DNA of 64,000 nucleotides from Brasilonema sennae CENA114 (lineage in GTDB: Bacteria > Cyanobacteriota > Cyanobacteriia > Cyanobacteriales > Nostocaceae): assembly GCF_006968745.1 (NCBI RefSeq), contig NZ_CP030118.1:1872654-1936653 (forward strand), in the 5' to 3' direction. Position numbers and translations under genes: made by a program. The notes beneath the pieces were generated by a model. That model was not told the origin of the DNA, made no database searches, and saw only the letters and a program-made list of their open reading frames with translations. Each line of letters starts with the position of its first letter. Within the stretch, counting starts at the first letter, position 1. Shown piece after piece: positions 1 to 10,121 of the stretch.

Positions 1-626
1 ACAAAGCGTCACAAATAGTAGGATACAAACGCTTTGTAGTCAGAGATTCGGCAATTAGCGCTTAACTGTCACGCCATTTACCGAACTCGGGGCAAACCCC
101 CGGTGGCTCCTCTACCCTACTGTTTGTAACGCTGTGGGGTAATTTTGTATTTTACAGCGATATCGTCAAACAAAAATCTTAAAAATTACCTCTATTTCTG
201 TTTTTGGACGTAATTAAAATTTAATGGTGATGTGCGCGTAATTAGTCCAAAATTAAAGGCTGACTAGTGCCGCACTCGTCCCAAGGGGTGCGCAAGGAAC
301 GCGAAATTCGCAAGCAGAAGAAATGGACTAGATCCCGCTGCGCTAACAAAATTCAAAAAGCTTATGCTCTAGGCTTTTCATTGATTTTGTAGGTCCGGAG
401 CGGTGAGACAGCGCGAATGACGGCTTTCCCGACAGAGGCGACTGCGTAAGCGCAAGCGCACGCCAAGGGCGTTCGCGCAGCGTCTCCGTAGGAGATACGC
501 GTAGCGTCTGGTGCAGGAGATACCCGGAGGGCTTGGGTGCAGGGTATGGGTGCGCTCAATGCGCCGTCATGTACTAGTAGGGCGAGTAATCTTATCAATG
601 ACTAACGAGTGGCGGATGACAAAAAA
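1..626. other. Gene-free left edge with GC-rich dispersed repeats
   Basis: I see no convincing gene here. From about 420 to 560 there is a GC-rich patch built of short palindromic units (GCGTAAGCGCAAGCGCACGC, GCGTCTCCGTAGGAGATACG) that recur at 18.6 kb and 62.9 kb. The 78-codon open frame across it is low-complexity and is explained by the repeat. A hairpin-like AAAAGCTTATG...GGCTTTT lies near 356-380, and a similar one lies near 39.91 kb. Confidence 0.6.
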
Positions 627-968
627 CTAAAAAACCCGGACAATGTAGGGATAGCGGAAGGGTTGATCTGGATCGGTAAGAACATGAAAAACCGCCCAAA
701 TTGTTAGTCCCCAATGGATGAGAAACCATAGACCTGCGAGTGGTAACAGCAAACCGAAGCTGACCCATATCAATGCTGTCACAATCGCTCCAAAAAGCCA
801 TACATTTAAATGAAAGTTAATGGATTCTTTAGCATTTTCCCTGACAACTGGGTCTTCAGACAAAAAGAGTATAGCTATGGGTAGACCGACAGACACAAAA
901 GTAGCGCTCAAGAAAATTGCACCATGACTCAGTGCTGACAAAATCTTTCGCTTATCTGGATCGTACAC
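627..968 (-). CDS. DUF4870 family small membrane protein
   Basis: A 113-residue protein with the layout of the DUF4870 (Tic20-like) family: a short cytosolic start (MYDPDKRKILSALSHGAIFL), three predicted hydrophobic segments (roughly 12-35, 52-72, 73-97) and a conserved middle motif ENAKESINFHLNVWLF. It starts with GTG at 966-968, preceded by AAGGAG eight bases upstream, which supports this start. Family members are membrane proteins of unknown function. It is divergent from prfC, with a repeat element in the shared spacer. The family assignment is firm; the function is not known. Confidence 0.85.
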   Translation of the reverse strand: MYDPDKRKILSALSHGAIFLSATFVSVGLPIAILFLSEDPVVRENAKESINFHLNVWLFGAIVTALIWVSFGLLLPLAGLWFLIHWGLTIWAVFHVLTDPDQPFRYPYIVRVF

Positions 969-1012
969 TGTTTTTTTCTCCTTCAGTTTGACTTGGTTAT
1001 TATATAACGACC

Positions 1013-1090
1013 ACTAGACCTATCCAAAAATGGCTATGAAACCAATACCCCGCGCTCGCACTAAAAATCGATTTTTGGATCGGTCTACTA
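1013..1090. repeat. Approx. 78-bp inverted-repeat element, copy 1
   Basis: The ends form an imperfect inverted repeat (left ACTAGACCTATCCAAAAAT; the reverse complement of the right end reads TAGTAGACCGATCCAAAAAT) around a centre containing GGCTATGAAACC and CTAAAAATCGA. A second copy lies at 24884-24960. It has no coding capacity and resembles a small non-autonomous (MITE-like) palindromic element in the DUF4870/prfC spacer. Confidence 0.7.
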
Positions 1091-1177
1091 CATAGGCGTT
1101 GTTGTCTTAAGATTAAAAGACTTACTAAAGTTGGAAAAAGTTAAGTTAAGTTAAGTTACAAGTAATCAAATAGCATT

Positions 1178-2809
1178 ATGTCTACTGAACTTGAGTCAGA
1201 ACTACACAAAGCAGTTGATAGCCGTCGCAACTTTGCAATTATTTCTCACCCAGATGCTGGGAAAACGACGCTGACAGAAAAGCTACTACTCTACGGAGGA
1301 GCAATTCATGAAGCTGGCGCAGTTAAGGCAAGACGGGCACAGCGTAAAGCAACCTCTGACTGGATGGCAATGGAACAGCAAAGAGGTATTTCGATTACCT
1401 CTACAGTATTGCAGTTTGACTATCAGGACTGTCAGATAAATTTGTTAGATACGCCGGGACACCAGGATTTTAGTGAAGATACCTATCGTACCTTGGCAGC
1501 GGCAGATAATGCTGTGATGCTTATTGACGTGGCGAAAGGTTTAGAACCCCAGACACGGAAGTTGTTTGAAGTGTGTAAGCTGCGCGGTATACCCATCTTC
1601 ACGTTTGTGAATAAGTTGGATCGTCCAGGAAGGGAACCTTTGGAATTGTTGGACGAAATTGAGCAGGAATTGGGCCTGGTAACTTATGCTGTGAATTGGC
1701 CCATTGGCATGGGCGATCGGTTCAAAGGTGTGTACGATCGCAAAGAACAACAAATACACCTGTTTGAAAGAAGCGCCCACGGAAGTCGCGAAGCTGTCGA
1801 TACAGTGGTTGACTTAGGCGATGCCAGAATAGAAGAACTTTTAGAACAAGATCTCTACTACCAACTCAAAAACGATATAGAACTTCTAGAAGGAGTGGGA
1901 CCCGAATTAGATTTGGAATTGGTTCATCAAGGCAAAATGACGCCCGTTTTCTTTGGTAGTGCCATGACCAACTTCGGGGTTGAGTTATTCTTGAAAGACT
2001 TTCTTGAGTATGCCCTCAAACCTGGTCCTCATAATAGCACGGTTGGCGAAGTTACACCTATATATCCAGAGTTTTCTGGGTTTGTCTTCAAACTTCAAGC
2101 AAACATGGATCCGAAACATCGCGATCGCGTCGCCTTTATCCGTGTTTGTACAGGCAAGTTTGAGAAAGATATGACAGTCAGTCATGCGCGCACTGGCAAA
2201 ACGATTCGCTTATCCCGTCCACAGAAATTATTTGCTCAAGAACGGGAATCCATAGATGTTGCTTACGCTGGTGATGTGATTGGTTTGAACAATCCTGGTG
2301 TGTTTGCGATCGGCGATACCATTTATACTGGTCAAAAGCTGGAATATGAGGGAATTCCTTATTTCTCGCCAGAGTTATTTGCAGTCTTACGTAACCCCAA
2401 CCCGTCTAAATTTAAGCAGTTTCAAAAAGGTGTTTCCGAATTGCGGGAAGAAGGGGCTGTGCAAATTATGTACTCAGTGGATGAAGCGAAACGCGATCCA
2501 ATTTTGGCTGCAGTCGGTCAGTTGCAATTTGAAGTGGTACAGTTCCGGTTGCAAAATGAGTATGGAGTGGAAACTCTGCTGGAATTGTTGCCTTACAGTG
2601 TCGCGCGTTGGGTTGAGGGCGGCTGGGAAGCCTTGAATAAAATCGGACGTGTCTTTAATACAACAACAGTAAAAGACAGCATGGGGCGTCCGGTGTTATT
2701 ATTCCGCAATGAATGGAATTGTAACCAATTACAGGAAGACCATCCAGAATTGAAATTGAGTAGTATTGCGCCTGTCGTTTCTGGACAACCGACAAATTCA
2801 AATAGTTAG
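1178..2809 (+). CDS. prfC: Peptide chain release factor 3 (RF3)
   Basis: RF3 is a translational GTPase that recycles release factors RF1/RF2 from the ribosome after termination. The 543-residue product has the family's length and motifs: G1 HPDAGKTT near residue 25, a switch region with [13 protein letters not shown]3 DTPGHQDF near 92, and G4 [10 protein letters not shown] near 146. Beyond these come the beta-barrel domain II and the C-terminal region ([16 protein letters not shown]). The start is ATG with no clear Shine-Dalgarno sequence; a TTAAG repeat precedes it. It is followed by strong hairpins, so it is probably monocistronic. A broken copy of its central 295 bp lies at 8053-8347. Confidence 0.97.
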   Translation: MSTELESELHKAVDSRRNFAIISHPDAGKTTLTEKLLLYGGAIHEAGAVKARRAQRKATSDWMAMEQQRGISITSTVLQFDYQDCQINLLDTPGHQDFSEDTYRTLAAADNAVMLIDVAKGLEPQTRKLFEVCKLRGIPIFTFVNKLDRPGREPLELLDEIEQELGLVTYAVNWPIGMGDRFKGVYDRKEQQIHLFERSAHGSREAVDTVVDLGDARIEELLEQDLYYQLKNDIELLEGVGPELDLELVHQGKMTPVFFGSAMTNFGVELFLKDFLEYALKPGPHNSTVGEVTPIYPEFSGFVFKLQANMDPKHRDRVAFIRVCTGKFEKDMTVSHARTGKTIRLSRPQKLFAQERESIDVAYAGDVIGLNNPGVFAIGDTIYTGQKLEYEGIPYFSPELFAVLRNPNPSKFKQFQKGVSELREEGAVQIMYSVDEAKRDPILAAVGQLQFEVVQFRLQNEYGVETLLELLPYSVARWVEGGWEALNKIGRVFNTTTVKDSMGRPVLLFRNEWNCNQLQEDHPELKLSSIAPVVSGQPTNSNS

Positions 2810-2832
2810 TGGTTAGTGATTAACTAACCACT

Positions 2833-2979
2833 AACCCAACTCCCGTGTGAACCGAAGCTCAACACGGGAGTTGGGTTAATACGATTCGGTTAAGACTGAA
2901 GTTCAAACCTAAAATTCGCAGTTAAGCGAACAAATTGATGGTGTTTTTGATTCATGCATAACGCAACACCATTTTTTTT
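2833..2979 (+). terminator. Tandem hairpins downstream of prfC
   Basis: A perfect 16-bp stem (AACCCAACTCCCGTGT at 2833-2848 with its complement at 2862-2877) is followed by a second hairpin (ATGGTGTT at 2938, AACACCAT at 2965) ending in a run of eight T. The second is a textbook rho-independent terminator for plus-strand transcription from prfC and lies just beyond the stop codon of the convergent GMC oxidoreductase gene. Confidence 0.75.
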
Positions 2980-4597
2980 ATGAGGCTTTAAAGTAGTTAT
3001 ATTTCAAATGATCTGCTAAACGCAATGCTAATGCAACAATCATTAACGTAGAATTAGCAGTACCTGAAGTAGGAAATGTAGAGCTTCCCGCAACAAACAG
3101 ACCATTTACTTCATGAACCTGAGAATTTACATTCACAACACCTTCTTTCGGGTTAGCTGACATCCGCGTTGTTCCAGTGTGATGAGCTTTATCCTCAAAG
3201 TTTTGCGTCCAATTTTCTTCCTTGTCTAACCAACCAGAAAGATGCGGTGTAGGAAAGCCAATTCTTTGAAATTCTTGCGTAATCAATTGACTCATTCTTT
3301 GAGCAGTTTGTCGTTCTAACGAATTTACTTTCCAATTGACTTTGGCTAGTGGCATATTCAATCTATCTTTTTGGTTGCTAGAAAGAGTAATACGACTTTC
3401 TGGATCAGGTAACTGTTCTAGCATACAGTGAAGCTCAATACGTTCAAATTTGATGAGTGGAGGACGGCGCTTGACGTAACGGCGGTGAAAGCCTGAGCTT
3501 ATCTCCCTAAAATTAGACAATATGGTGAATATATCTTGAGTTGATTGCTTAATACACTCCCGTTTTCGTAGAGTACTTTTCAGTCGCCTGATTGCTGACC
3601 AAGAATCATTTGGTAGTGGATTGTATTCTTCTAGATAAGCATCACATCTCAATAGGTTTTCTTGCTCCTGAATTTTTGGACTTAGTGATAGTCCATGTAG
3701 ATAAACATGAGTTTGTTGTTTATCTTTTATTAAATAATGTCCAAATCGATTTCGTACACTGTAGGCAGATTGATGAGCAAAAGAACCAATGACACACAAA
3801 CTATGATCCATTAAAAATCTACCAACCACATCATTTTGATTCCCTATTCCATTAGGAATAATTCGGTTGGAGGCTAAAAGTAGTCGTGCATTTTCCATCC
3901 CGCCACAGGATAGCACTAAAGCTTTTGCTTTCACAAACGCACGCTTACCCTCTAAAGTTCTCACTTCAACTGATTCAAAGCAAGTCCCCAATTCATTTGT
4001 ATTAATATGGGTTACATTGGCATGCAAAAGAACTTCAATATTTGGACTATTGTCAATGAAGAAATCGCGTCCAAACCTTATTGGTTCTCCTCGTTCTTTA
4101 AGACTCTTACTGAATTGCCAGAATGTCGTATCTAAAAATTTTGAGTCCATATTAGGTGTAGCAGGCAAAACTTTAAACAACTCCCAAAGTCGATTATCAT
4201 AACAATTTGGTCCAAGTCCCAAAATTTTTCCTGCTCGTTCTAATAATGGTTCTAATTCCTCGTATTTAAGATCCCATCCCGAGTAGGGGATCCAAGATCG
4301 TTTTTGAAAATCAGTGGGATTAAAAGGGGCGCATCTACCTGTCCATGTATGTGAGGTTCCACCATAAAGCCGATTACGAGTATTGTCTTTTCGTGAAACT
4401 CCTACATTTTCGATTTTACATAAAGCTTCCGTATCACTCTCTTTCTCAAAGCCGCCGCTTTCTAGAATCCACACTTTGATCTTCGTCCCAGCAAACTCTT
4501 TTGCAATAGATAGACCAGCTGGTCCGCTACCCACTATACATAAATCTGTTTCAATGAAAAAATCATCATCAAACTGACTCAGATCAGAAAATCTCAT
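2978..4597 (-). CDS. GMC-family FAD-dependent oxidoreductase
   Basis: A 539-residue flavoprotein of the glucose-methanol-choline oxidoreductase family. The N-terminal Rossmann motif VGSGPAGLSIAKEF (about residues 22-35) binds the FAD ADP moiety. The centre has CGGMENARLLLASN, and the C-terminal FAD/active-site region has HHTGTTRMSANP followed by NGLFVAGSSTFPTSGTANST, where the family's catalytic His/Asn pair lies. No signal peptide is visible, so it is probably cytoplasmic. The substrate cannot be deduced. The start is ATG at 4597 with only a weak ribosome site. It converges on prfC, and its upstream side carries an IS relic. Confidence 0.9.
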   Translation of the reverse strand: MRFSDLSQFDDDFFIETDLCIVGSGPAGLSIAKEFAGTKIKVWILESGGFEKESDTEALCKIENVGVSRKDNTRNRLYGGTSHTWTGRCAPFNPTDFQKRSWIPYSGWDLKYEELEPLLERAGKILGLGPNCYDNRLWELFKVLPATPNMDSKFLDTTFWQFSKSLKERGEPIRFGRDFFIDNSPNIEVLLHANVTHINTNELGTCFESVEVRTLEGKRAFVKAKALVLSCGGMENARLLLASNRIIPNGIGNQNDVVGRFLMDHSLCVIGSFAHQSAYSVRNRFGHYLIKDKQQTHVYLHGLSLSPKIQEQENLLRCDAYLEEYNPLPNDSWSAIRRLKSTLRKRECIKQSTQDIFTILSNFREISSGFHRRYVKRRPPLIKFERIELHCMLEQLPDPESRITLSSNQKDRLNMPLAKVNWKVNSLERQTAQRMSQLITQEFQRIGFPTPHLSGWLDKEENWTQNFEDKAHHTGTTRMSANPKEGVVNVNSQVHEVNGLFVAGSSTFPTSGTANSTLMIVALALRLADHLKYNYFKAS

Positions 4598-4672
4598 ATT
4601 AATTTCTTGCTTACCCTGGTTTACGAAATTGAAAAAGCCAATGATCTGTAATGTCTATCAGCCAAGTTCTAA

Positions 4673-4864
4673 GAGGATGTTTGAAAAGTCATTAGGGAAA
4701 AAAGTCATGCCAATCGCCTCACCACAATACGCATCATGGCAATGTAGACAAATATTTCTACTGTTTGGCGGTAATAGGTTGTAGTCTTTGTTCAAACTCC
4801 GACACAGATTGAGCAAGCTTTTGGTACCCTCCACTACCCACTGTTTGGGTAATAAGACAAAAGA
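4673..4864 (-). pseudogene. C-terminal fragment of an IS5-family transposase
   Basis: One open frame of 64 codons runs out through the inverted repeat. It contains QWVVEGTKSLLNLCRSLNKD, which matches the conserved IS5-type block RWVVERTFAWLNRCRRLSKD near the transposase C-terminus, with the Arg of VVER replaced by Gly. Beyond PPNS the frame loses similarity. The neighbouring frame gives the expected continuation, so a frameshift is present. The N-terminal DDE region is absent. Confidence 0.7.
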
Positions 4865-5149
4865 CTTGAACCATTGCGCTCACAGCACCACCTATACAAT
4901 CCAGTGACAAGATTTATCACCCATTGCATAAAGGCATTGCTATCATAAGCCGCTATTTACCCAGATACTTACAACGGAAACATATAGCCTCTGTTTGCTC
5001 CTCTCAAGTGGCTGTTTGGCTCCCACTAGATTCGTTCAAACATTGCTCCAGTATGATTGACTCGTGAGTGTCTGGGTACTGTAGTGCGTATTTGCAGCTT
5101 ACAGCTTGAGAGTTTTTTTGACTCTGTAGCCGACTTTTCTAACATCCTC
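4673..5149. mobile_element. IS5-type insertion sequence relic (about 477 bp)
   Basis: The terminal inverted repeats are GAGGATGTTTGAAAAGTC (4673-4690) and, on the other strand, GAGGATGTTAGAAAAGTC (from 5132-5149), matching at 17 of 18 positions. The element is flanked by the 3-bp direct repeat TAA (4670-4672 and 5150-5152). The interior encodes only the C-terminal part of an IS5-like transposase on the minus strand. A 3-bp TNA duplication fits the IS1031-type branch of IS5. The length is about half that of an intact element, so it has been internally deleted and cannot move by itself. Confidence 0.8.
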
Positions 5150-5152
5150 TAA

Positions 5153-6149
5153 GTGGGCGAAATATTATCGAACGCACTCCATGATGAACCTAAATTGAAA
5201 TTCATGAACAAAGAAAGCGTTGATACAGAAAACATACCAACTGCTAGGATTACAAAAGATTTATTCAGATTTATTGTCAACTCCTTAACTAAATATTGTC
5301 GGCAGAAAATACCAAAAAGAATATAATCAAAAGATTTTTTTTATGATTATATTCTCCGGTAAATATTTAATTGAAAAGTTGTACGACCACTGTTTTTATT
5401 TAGAGATATCATGAATTTTCTGGGAAATCAATAGTTGGTATAAGATACTTACTTATCCCACTTATCTTACTTATCCTCTTTTTCCGTTTTTCAGTCAAAT
5501 ATACTTTAGTTAAAAAATAATGTCTGCTTGTTTTTTATTAATTATGTAAATGAGCGTTATTGATTTGTGGATATACATTTTAAAGCTTTCACTTTTAGTG
5601 TTACATAGTACTTTTTTTGGAATTGCTATAGGGTATTGCCGTGATTACTTCTTCAAGTTAGCTTCGTTCAAATACATTGTAAAGAAAAGTTACATGATTT
5701 GCTATTTTTCTTTCTTAATTTGCCAATCAATGCTATGGCAAAGTAAGTAAATTGCGCATGACAATAAAGTCATTAAAAAGAAGTCAGAATGGGCTGCGCC
5801 CCGCTGCACCAACAGCAATTCCTGAGTCAGAATCACTTCTGTTGGGGATGCGCGACCCCAACCGATTGTAGACAACGCTCTTATCCTAAGGGAGATCCTC
5901 CTACAGTACTGCCTCCCCTGTAGACGGTGGGGATTTAAACCCCATACTCATCCGCCCTTCCCGTTCAGCAGTCGCAGCCTACGGCTCGCTCCGCTAACAT
6001 GGGGGAAACCACGGCAGGTGGCGTCCAAGACTGCGACCCCCTCCCCTCACCTTCTGGCGGGCGTCTAAGCCTGTGAAACTCGCTTCCGAGCACTGGCTCC
6101 CCTTACATCCCTAGTTCTTGACACTAGAATCAACAAAAAGCTCTAATAA
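5153..6149. other. Gene-free AT-rich spacer downstream of ureC
   Basis: About 1 kb with no supported gene. A 12-bp perfect inverted repeat (AGAATATAATCA at 5318-5329 and its complement at 5344-5355) encloses a T-run. A 66-codon open frame at 5550-5750 has no recognisable features or ribosome site. From about 5780 to 6060 the DNA switches to GC-rich dispersed-repeat sequence with small palindromes, typical of this genome's intergenic repeats. Confidence 0.55.
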
Positions 6150-7883
6150 TTAGAACAAGAAATAACGTTGTGTCATAGGTAATGACGTAGCAGGTTCACA
6201 AGTTAACAACTTCCCATCTACCCTGACATGGAAAGTTTCTGGATCAACATCAATTTGTGGAGTAGCGTCGTTGAGTTTCAAATCTGCTTTTTTCAACTCA
6301 CGTGTTTTGGAAACTGCGACTGTTCGAGTTTTTAAACCAAGTTTTTCAGGTATACGCTGTTTCAAGGCTTCGTTGGAAACGAAAGTTATAGAAGTTTCAG
6401 CCATTGCACCGCCAAAGCTACCAAACATCGGACGCATATGAACTGGTTCCGGAGTGGAGATACTAGCGTTAGGATCGCCCATTTGTGAGTAAGCGATCAT
6501 TCCTCCTTTGATCACAGTCTCTGGTTTCACGCCAAAAAACGCTGGCTTCCACAAACACAAATCTGCTAGCTTCCCTTCTTCAACGGAACCTATATGATCT
6601 GCAACGCCATGAGCGATCGCAGGGTTGATGGTGTATTTGGCAATGTAGCGTTTTGCCCTAAAATTATCATGGGTTTCGTGAGGATGACCAGGAGAAGGTA
6701 ATAATCCCTTCTGTACTTTCATCTTATGGGCAGTTTGCCAGGTGCGAGTAATCACTTCCCCTACCCTTCCCATTGCTTGAGAATCGGAAGACATAATGCT
6801 GATAATCCCCATATCATGCAAAATGTCCTCAGCTGCAATTGTTTCCTTGCGAATTCTCGATTCGGCAAATTTGACATCTTCACGAATGTTTTTATCGAGG
6901 TGATGGCACACCATCAACATATCGAGATGTTCGTCAAAAGTATTGATAGTATAGGGACGAGTGGGATTAGTAGAAGCAGGCAAAACATTAGCTAGACTAC
7001 AGACTTTCAGAATATCAGGCGCGTGACCACCACCTGCACCTTCCGTATGGAAGGTGTGAATAACACGGTTTTTAAAAGCAGCAATAGTATTTTCCACAAA
7101 TCCTGCTTCATTCAGAGAGTCAGTGTGAATTGCGACTTGTACATCGTACTCATCTGCAACCGAAAGACAAGTATCAATCGCATTCGCGGTGGTTCCCCAA
7201 TCTTCGTGCAGCTTTAAACCCATGACTCCCGCAGCAACTTGCTCTATCAATCCTTCAGGTTTGCTAGTATTACCTTTGCCCAAGAAACCAATGTTGACAG
7301 GGAAAGCATCAGCCGCTTGTAGCATGCGGTAAATGTTCCAAGGACCAGGGGTACAAGTCGTGGCGAGAGTACCCGTGGCAGAACCAGTACCACCACCAAT
7401 TAAAGTTGTCGTACCAGAGGCGATCGCAGTTTCGATTTGCTGAGGACAGATAAAGTGAATGTGAGTATCAATCGCCCCAGCAGTCAGAATTTTGCCTTCT
7501 CCTGCGATCGCTTCCGTCCCAGGACCAATAATAATATCTATATTGTCTTGTGTGTAGGGATTACCTGCTTTACCAATTTTAAAAATCTTCCCGTCTTTAA
7601 TACCAATATCTGCTTTAATAATGCCTGACCAATCAAGAATCAAGGCGTTGGTGATCACCACATCTACTGCACCATCAGCATTTGAAATGGGGGATTGTCC
7701 CATACCATCCCGAATCACCTTACCACCACCGAATTTAACCTCTTCCCCGTAAAGCGTACCACCATAGGTTGTGTAGTCTTGTTCCACTTCAATGAACAAA
7801 TCCGTATCAGCAAGACGGATGCGATCGCCAATCGTAGGACCAAAAGTATTGGTATATTCCCGTCGGTTCATAAAATAACTCAT
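6150..7883 (-). CDS. ureC: Urease subunit alpha (UreC)
   Basis: The catalytic subunit of nickel urease, which hydrolyses urea to ammonia and carbamate. All active-site elements are visible: DTHIHF with the two nickel-binding His, the GLKLHEDWG lysine that is carbamylated, the His in [27 protein letters not shown], the mobile flap [22 protein letters not shown] and the metal-binding Asp in SSDSQAMGR. The start chosen is the ATG of [16 protein letters not shown] (577 residues), because homologues begin there; 30 extra in-frame upstream codons are unlike the family. It is separated from the other ure genes by more than 10 kb of inserted DNA and must have its own promoter or have lost co-transcription. 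Confidence 0.95.
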   Translation of the reverse strand: MSYFMNRREYTNTFGPTIGDRIRLADTDLFIEVEQDYTTYGGTLYGEEVKFGGGKVIRDGMGQSPISNADGAVDVVITNALILDWSGIIKADIGIKDGKIFKIGKAGNPYTQDNIDIIIGPGTEAIAGEGKILTAGAIDTHIHFICPQQIETAIASGTTTLIGGGTGSATGTLATTCTPGPWNIYRMLQAADAFPVNIGFLGKGNTSKPEGLIEQVAAGVMGLKLHEDWGTTANAIDTCLSVADEYDVQVAIHTDSLNEAGFVENTIAAFKNRVIHTFHTEGAGGGHAPDILKVCSLANVLPASTNPTRPYTINTFDEHLDMLMVCHHLDKNIREDVKFAESRIRKETIAAEDILHDMGIISIMSSDSQAMGRVGEVITRTWQTAHKMKVQKGLLPSPGHPHETHDNFRAKRYIAKYTINPAIAHGVADHIGSVEEGKLADLCLWKPAFFGVKPETVIKGGMIAYSQMGDPNASISTPEPVHMRPMFGSFGGAMAETSITFVSNEALKQRIPEKLGLKTRTVAVSKTRELKKADLKLNDATPQIDVDPETFHVRVDGKLLTCEPATSLPMTQRYFLF

Positions 7884-8687
7884 GTTTAATATCTTTGTAG
7901 TATCCCAAGAGTAATCACTTTGTATAAAGTAAACCGTAGGGTGCGCTAAGGCTTTGCTATAGCGCACCGCCATATAACATCGTGCGCTATAGCGCTTTAA
8001 TCATGTTTTTCGTGACAAATCATATCAAAATATGCGCCAAACACAACGGCAAAAACGATTTAGAACTCCTAGAAGGAGTCGGATCTGAATAGATTTGGAA
8101 TTGGTTCATCAAGGCAAAATGACGCCCGTTTTCTTTGGTAGTGCCATTACCAACTTCGGGGTTGAGTTATTCTTAAAATATTTTCTTGAGTATACGCTCA
8201 AACCTGGTCCTTATAGTACCACAGTTGGTGAAGTGACTCCTATATATCCAGAGTTTTCTGGATTTGTCTTCAAATTTCAAGCAAACATAGACCCGAAATA
8301 TCGCGATCACGTCGCCTTTATCCGTGTTTGTACAGGCAAATTTGATTATTGACGGCAAACAGCAGTTTGCCAAGTTGAATGATTGTTTTGTGTCCTTAGT
8401 AAGTTATGATACTGCCTAGCCGAGTGAGTTTAGCAATAATGCGGAAATATTTTTGAGATAAGGAGGTTACCGAGTATGTGTTGATTATGCTCTCGAAATA
8501 TAACTAATACCAATTCTGTATGAGGCTGCGCTCTATTTCTCCACAGGGTGAAGGGGCTATACAAACAAAGCCTGCCTCCGCAGGCTAAAGATTTAGCGCA
8601 TCTTCAGAAAGAAACAATATAACCCAAGTAGGTCTCAATAATTGATTTGAACTGTACAGATTATTTGAGTTTTTAGGAGATAATTTG
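7884..8687. other. Spacer between ureC and the defence operon
   Basis: It contains a palindromic patch around 7938-8000 (GCGCTATAGCG repeated), the prfC fragment described separately, and a short perfect hairpin AGCCTGC-loop-GCAGGCT near 8568-8585. It must also carry the divergent promoters for ureC and the methyltransferase, but no clear -35/-10 pair could be fixed. Confidence 0.5.
8053..8347 (+). pseudogene. Fragment of a second prfC copy
   Basis: This 295-bp stretch aligns with positions 1869-2163 of prfC at roughly 90 percent nucleotide identity by eye, in the same orientation. Similarity stops abruptly at both ends. A one-base deletion turns the parental GAATTAGAT into GAATAGAT and introduces a stop, so the remaining 85-codon frame ([20 protein letters not shown] and onward) is not an independent gene. 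It encodes only the middle of RF3, without the GTPase domain. It marks the left edge of the DNA inserted between ureC and ureF. Confidence 0.9.
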
Positions 8688-9893
8688 ATGGCGCTGAAAG
8701 CCTTAGACCTATTTTGTGGAATGGGTGGTTTATCTTGGGGATTAAAGGGAACAGGAGTTATCGAACCATTATGGGCAGTAGATAATTCTGAGCCTGCACT
8801 TGCTCTTTACAAGCGTAACTTACCCAATACTCAAGTATTAAATCTTGACCTTTCTAAACTTTCAAATATCAAAATTTTATTTGAAAAAATTCAATTTCAT
8901 GGTGGAGTTGATTTAGTTGTTGGTGGTAGTCCATGCCGAGGCTTCACACAAATTCGTAATGGTCAGGATACAGATTCAGATCCACATAATCGGCTAGCAA
9001 TCAAGTTTGCTGATATTATACGTGAGTTAAACCCGCTTGCCTTTATTTACGAAAATGTACCTCAGCTAGAAAATTCTAGAGTGTTTCAGCGATTTCTGGG
9101 CAGATTGAAAGGACGAAATAGCTATCGAGTAGCCCATGCAGTAGTAGAAGCAGCAAATTTTGGAAATCCTTCTCGACGAACCAGATTGTTTGTATTGGGT
9201 ATTCGATGTAATGTGGGGCGGGTTCCAATTATTCCAAAAGGATTGGATATTCCTCATTATCATTTTTGGTGGCAAAGAGATGAGCAGAACGGGAAAATAG
9301 TTTACTATCCAAAGCTTGAGGAACCTTGGCTTGCGCGTTTGGTTGATCCAAATGACCTGCAATTAGTCAATGTAGAGCAGGCAATATCAGATCTGCCAAT
9401 ATTGGAAACTAAAACTCCTGGCAATAATTGCTTTTACTCAACTCCTCCTCAAAGTGCCTATCAAAAATGGGCAAGACAGCATTTGCAGGAAACTGATGGT
9501 CATGCAGTTCCACGTATATTACCAGAGACCAGAATGCGATTGAAAGCGGTGATTCCTGGGGGTAACTGGAGAGATTTACCTGAACCCTTAACTTATAAAA
9601 TCCCTAGTGATTCAACCAGTGGTAAGCTGAGGCGCAAGCACTACAGTGCTTACCGTCGGCTGCTTCCAGAAGGTCACAGTCCTACAGTGCAAGGTCATGC
9701 AGATTTTGCTTACCATTATCAGTATGAAAGAACCCTTACCCCTCGTGAGTTGGCTCGATTAATGGGCTTTACAGACGATTTTCGGTTGGGACACGAGTAC
9801 TGTTCAGTCGTCCAAGCAATTGGTAATGCTGTACCTCCTATACTGGCGAAGGCGATTGCTGAATCATTGATTAGACAGCTAGACGATTGTTAA
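8688..9893 (+). CDS. drmMII: DNA (cytosine-5) methyltransferase, DISARM DrmMII type
   Basis: A C5-cytosine DNA methyltransferase that transfers methyl from S-adenosylmethionine to cytosine. The motifs are in order: I (DLFCGMGG, about residue 7), IV (GGSPCRGF, catalytic Cys near 83), VI (YENVPQLE, near 121), VIII (RRTRLFVLGI) and the C-terminal IX-X region (SPTVQGHADF, ELARLMGF, GNAVPP). The target-recognition region between VIII and IX is single and about 130 residues. ATG at 8688 follows AGGAGA at 8675-8680; the TTG just before is less likely. In class 2 DISARM this enzyme marks self DNA. Here it precedes drmE by 228 bp. A stand-alone orphan methyltransferase is less likely given the next three genes. 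Confidence 0.9.
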   Translation: MALKALDLFCGMGGLSWGLKGTGVIEPLWAVDNSEPALALYKRNLPNTQVLNLDLSKLSNIKILFEKIQFHGGVDLVVGGSPCRGFTQIRNGQDTDSDPHNRLAIKFADIIRELNPLAFIYENVPQLENSRVFQRFLGRLKGRNSYRVAHAVVEAANFGNPSRRTRLFVLGIRCNVGRVPIIPKGLDIPHYHFWWQRDEQNGKIVYYPKLEEPWLARLVDPNDLQLVNVEQAISDLPILETKTPGNNCFYSTPPQSAYQKWARQHLQETDGHAVPRILPETRMRLKAVIPGGNWRDLPEPLTYKIPSDSTSGKLRRKHYSAYRRLLPEGHSPTVQGHADFAYHYQYERTLTPRELARLMGFTDDFRLGHEYCSVVQAIGNAVPPILAKAIAESLIRQLDDC

Positions 9894-10121
9894 CCAACTG
9901 GGTTACTAAAATTGACATTCAGTTGCAGAACTACTTTGTGAAAATTTTGTAAATTTAATCGCTCGAAGAAAAGTAAGGCTGAAGCAGCCCAGATTAAGTA
10001 AATTCTTAATTGTATGACTGCAATCAGTTAATTTAATTAGTGAATTTTTAAAGTACCTCTGGTAAATACCTAGAAAAGGTGGATATCTTGTATTTAGTAA
10101 GCTATAAACAGGATAGAGTGT

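Noticed and set aside
362-598. 78-codon open frame on the minus strand
   Set aside because: It covers the GC-rich palindromic repeat patch and has no ribosome site or recognisable sequence; the repeat explains the open frame.
5550-5750. Hydrophobic 66-codon open frame
   Set aside because: AT-rich sequence naturally yields Phe/Leu/Ile/Tyr/Lys codons; no start signal.
7884-7973. N-terminal extension of UreC by 30 codons
   Set aside because: The extension does not resemble UreC, whose homologues start at MSYxM; the upstream part is a palindromic spacer.
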